Under the pieces are notes generated by a model. The model made no database searches. It had not been told where the DNA came from and was given only the letters and a program-made list of their open reading frames with translations. Position numbers and translations under genes: made by a program. Shown here piece by piece: positions 23,868 to 24,390 of a stretch of DNA of 24,390 bases. This stretch comes from a virus: IMG/VR virus record IMGVR_UViG_3300027152_000017, positions 1-24,390 of that record; one strand, written 5' to 3'. Numbering within the stretch: the first letter of the stretch is position 1; every line of letters starts with the position of its first letter.

Positions 23868-24390
23868 TGCCATTACCAACATCAGGTACGCTAACATTAG
23901 CACAAATTCAAACTGAATTTGGCGGTGCAGACCCTATTAGTTTAAGTGAATATTATGCGGGTGGTGCAAATGTACCCGCAGGTACTTCAGGCACAAACGG
24001 GGCTGTACCATCATCAGGTACTATTAGTATCAGCAATTTCTATGGTACTGCAAAAGTAACCACATTTACTGCAACTATTTCATCAAACCAAGACCGTTTA
24101 AATTTGCGTTCTTGGGCGTTGGCAAACGGATGGAATGGCACAAGCCAAGCAATTATTACTTTGGCATCAGGCGTTTGGATTTATTCAGCGACTACTGCAA
24201 CACCCGCATTAACTATTGATGGTTCATGGGCGGGTGGTATAACATTTATTAACAATGGTTATGTTATTGGCATGGGTGGTGGTGGCGGTCAAGGTGGCGG
24301 TGGTACTTCAACATTATCCGCAGGCGGTGGCGGTGGAACAGCTTTATCTGTTAGCACCAATGTAACTATTCAAAACAATGCTTATATTGG
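23867..24390 (+). CDS. Glycine-rich receptor-binding / adhesin protein, cut by window end
   Basis: The first 174 codons of an ORF that stays open to the window end. It starts in a TAATG overlap with the S74 fibre gene. The N terminus is a common phage adhesin opening: PLPTSGTLTLAQIQTEFGG, then PISLSEYYAGGANVP and SSGTISISNFYGT. A beta domain follows (NLRSWALANGWNGTSQAIIT, SGVWIYSATTATPALTIDGS). The last part becomes glycine-rich (IGMGGGGGQGGGG, then SAGGGGGTA), as in gp38-like and other phage adhesins where polyglycine loops carry receptor-contacting residues. The end of the protein is not seen. Function as the distal receptor-binding protein is inferred. Confidence 0.8.
   Translation, partial: MPLPTSGTLTLAQIQTEFGGADPISLSEYYAGGANVPAGTSGTNGAVPSSGTISISNFYGTAKVTTFTATISSNQDRLNLRSWALANGWNGTSQAIITLASGVWIYSATTATPALTIDGSWAGGITFINNGYVIGMGGGGGQGGGGTSTLSAGGGGGTALSVSTNVTIQNNAYI

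Noticed and set aside
24060-24390. Variable repeat of a diversity-generating retroelement in the last adhesin
   Set aside because: No reverse transcriptase, template repeat or lectin-like ending is visible in the window.
1-24390. tRNA genes, CRISPR arrays, insertion sequences, attachment sites
   Set aside because: No cloverleaf-like stretches, regular spaced repeats, transposase ORFs or integrase were seen; gaps between genes are too short to hide most of these.
1-24390. Avoidance of GANTC (CcrM-type) sites
   Set aside because: GAATC and GATTC are frequent throughout, so this site is not avoided.

Overview
The window looks like the packaging, virion-structure and host-recognition part of a tailed phage or prophage genome with HK97-fold capsids and a long non-contractile (siphovirus-like) tail. 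Every convincing gene is on the + strand, packed with 1-4 base stop/start overlaps, and the DNA is AT-rich (roughly 38% GC by eye). Nothing names the host. Gene style (ParB-methylase next to P27-type terminase, lambda-type tape measure, many short fibre genes) resembles phages of aquatic Gram-negative bacteria, but that is inference. There are no integrase, lysis, replication or tRNA genes in this stretch.

Layout. 38-3391: DNA methylase fused to a ParB-like domain, terminase small subunit, a 38-codon coupled micro-ORF, terminase large subunit. 3421-8189: portal, a small overlapping ORF, S78-type prohead protease, then two consecutive HK97-fold major capsid genes separated by an intrinsic terminator; only the first carries a scaffold-like N-terminal delta domain. 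8204-9629: head-tail connector, head closure and tail terminator. 9671-13790: major tail protein with its own terminator, a small unknown gene, a tail assembly chaperone pair joined by a likely -1 ribosomal frameshift (A AAA AAC followed at once by TAA), an HK97 gp10-like gene in an unusual place, and a 645-residue tape measure protein. 13794-18641: distal tail/tail-tip proteins, a GNAT-like gene inserted among them, and a large lambda J-like tip protein with a signal-peptide-like start. 18641-24390: a cassette of fibre and receptor-binding genes, including one fibre with a self-cleaving S74 chaperone and a glycine-rich adhesin cut by the window end.

The most interesting signals are: (i) no GATC seen in 24 kb by eye, with ACGT, TCGA and several GC-rich tetranucleotide palindromes also nearly absent, which is visible in synonymous codon choice; (ii) the tandem capsid paralogues; (iii) a near-consensus sigma70-type promoter directly after a stop codon at 19652-19654, with a 9-bp hairpin in its leader, apparently giving the distal fibre genes separate transcription; (iv) a receptor-binding gene whose 3' half has foreign codon use and holds the only ACGT seen. 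All family assignments are from reading protein sequence without searches.
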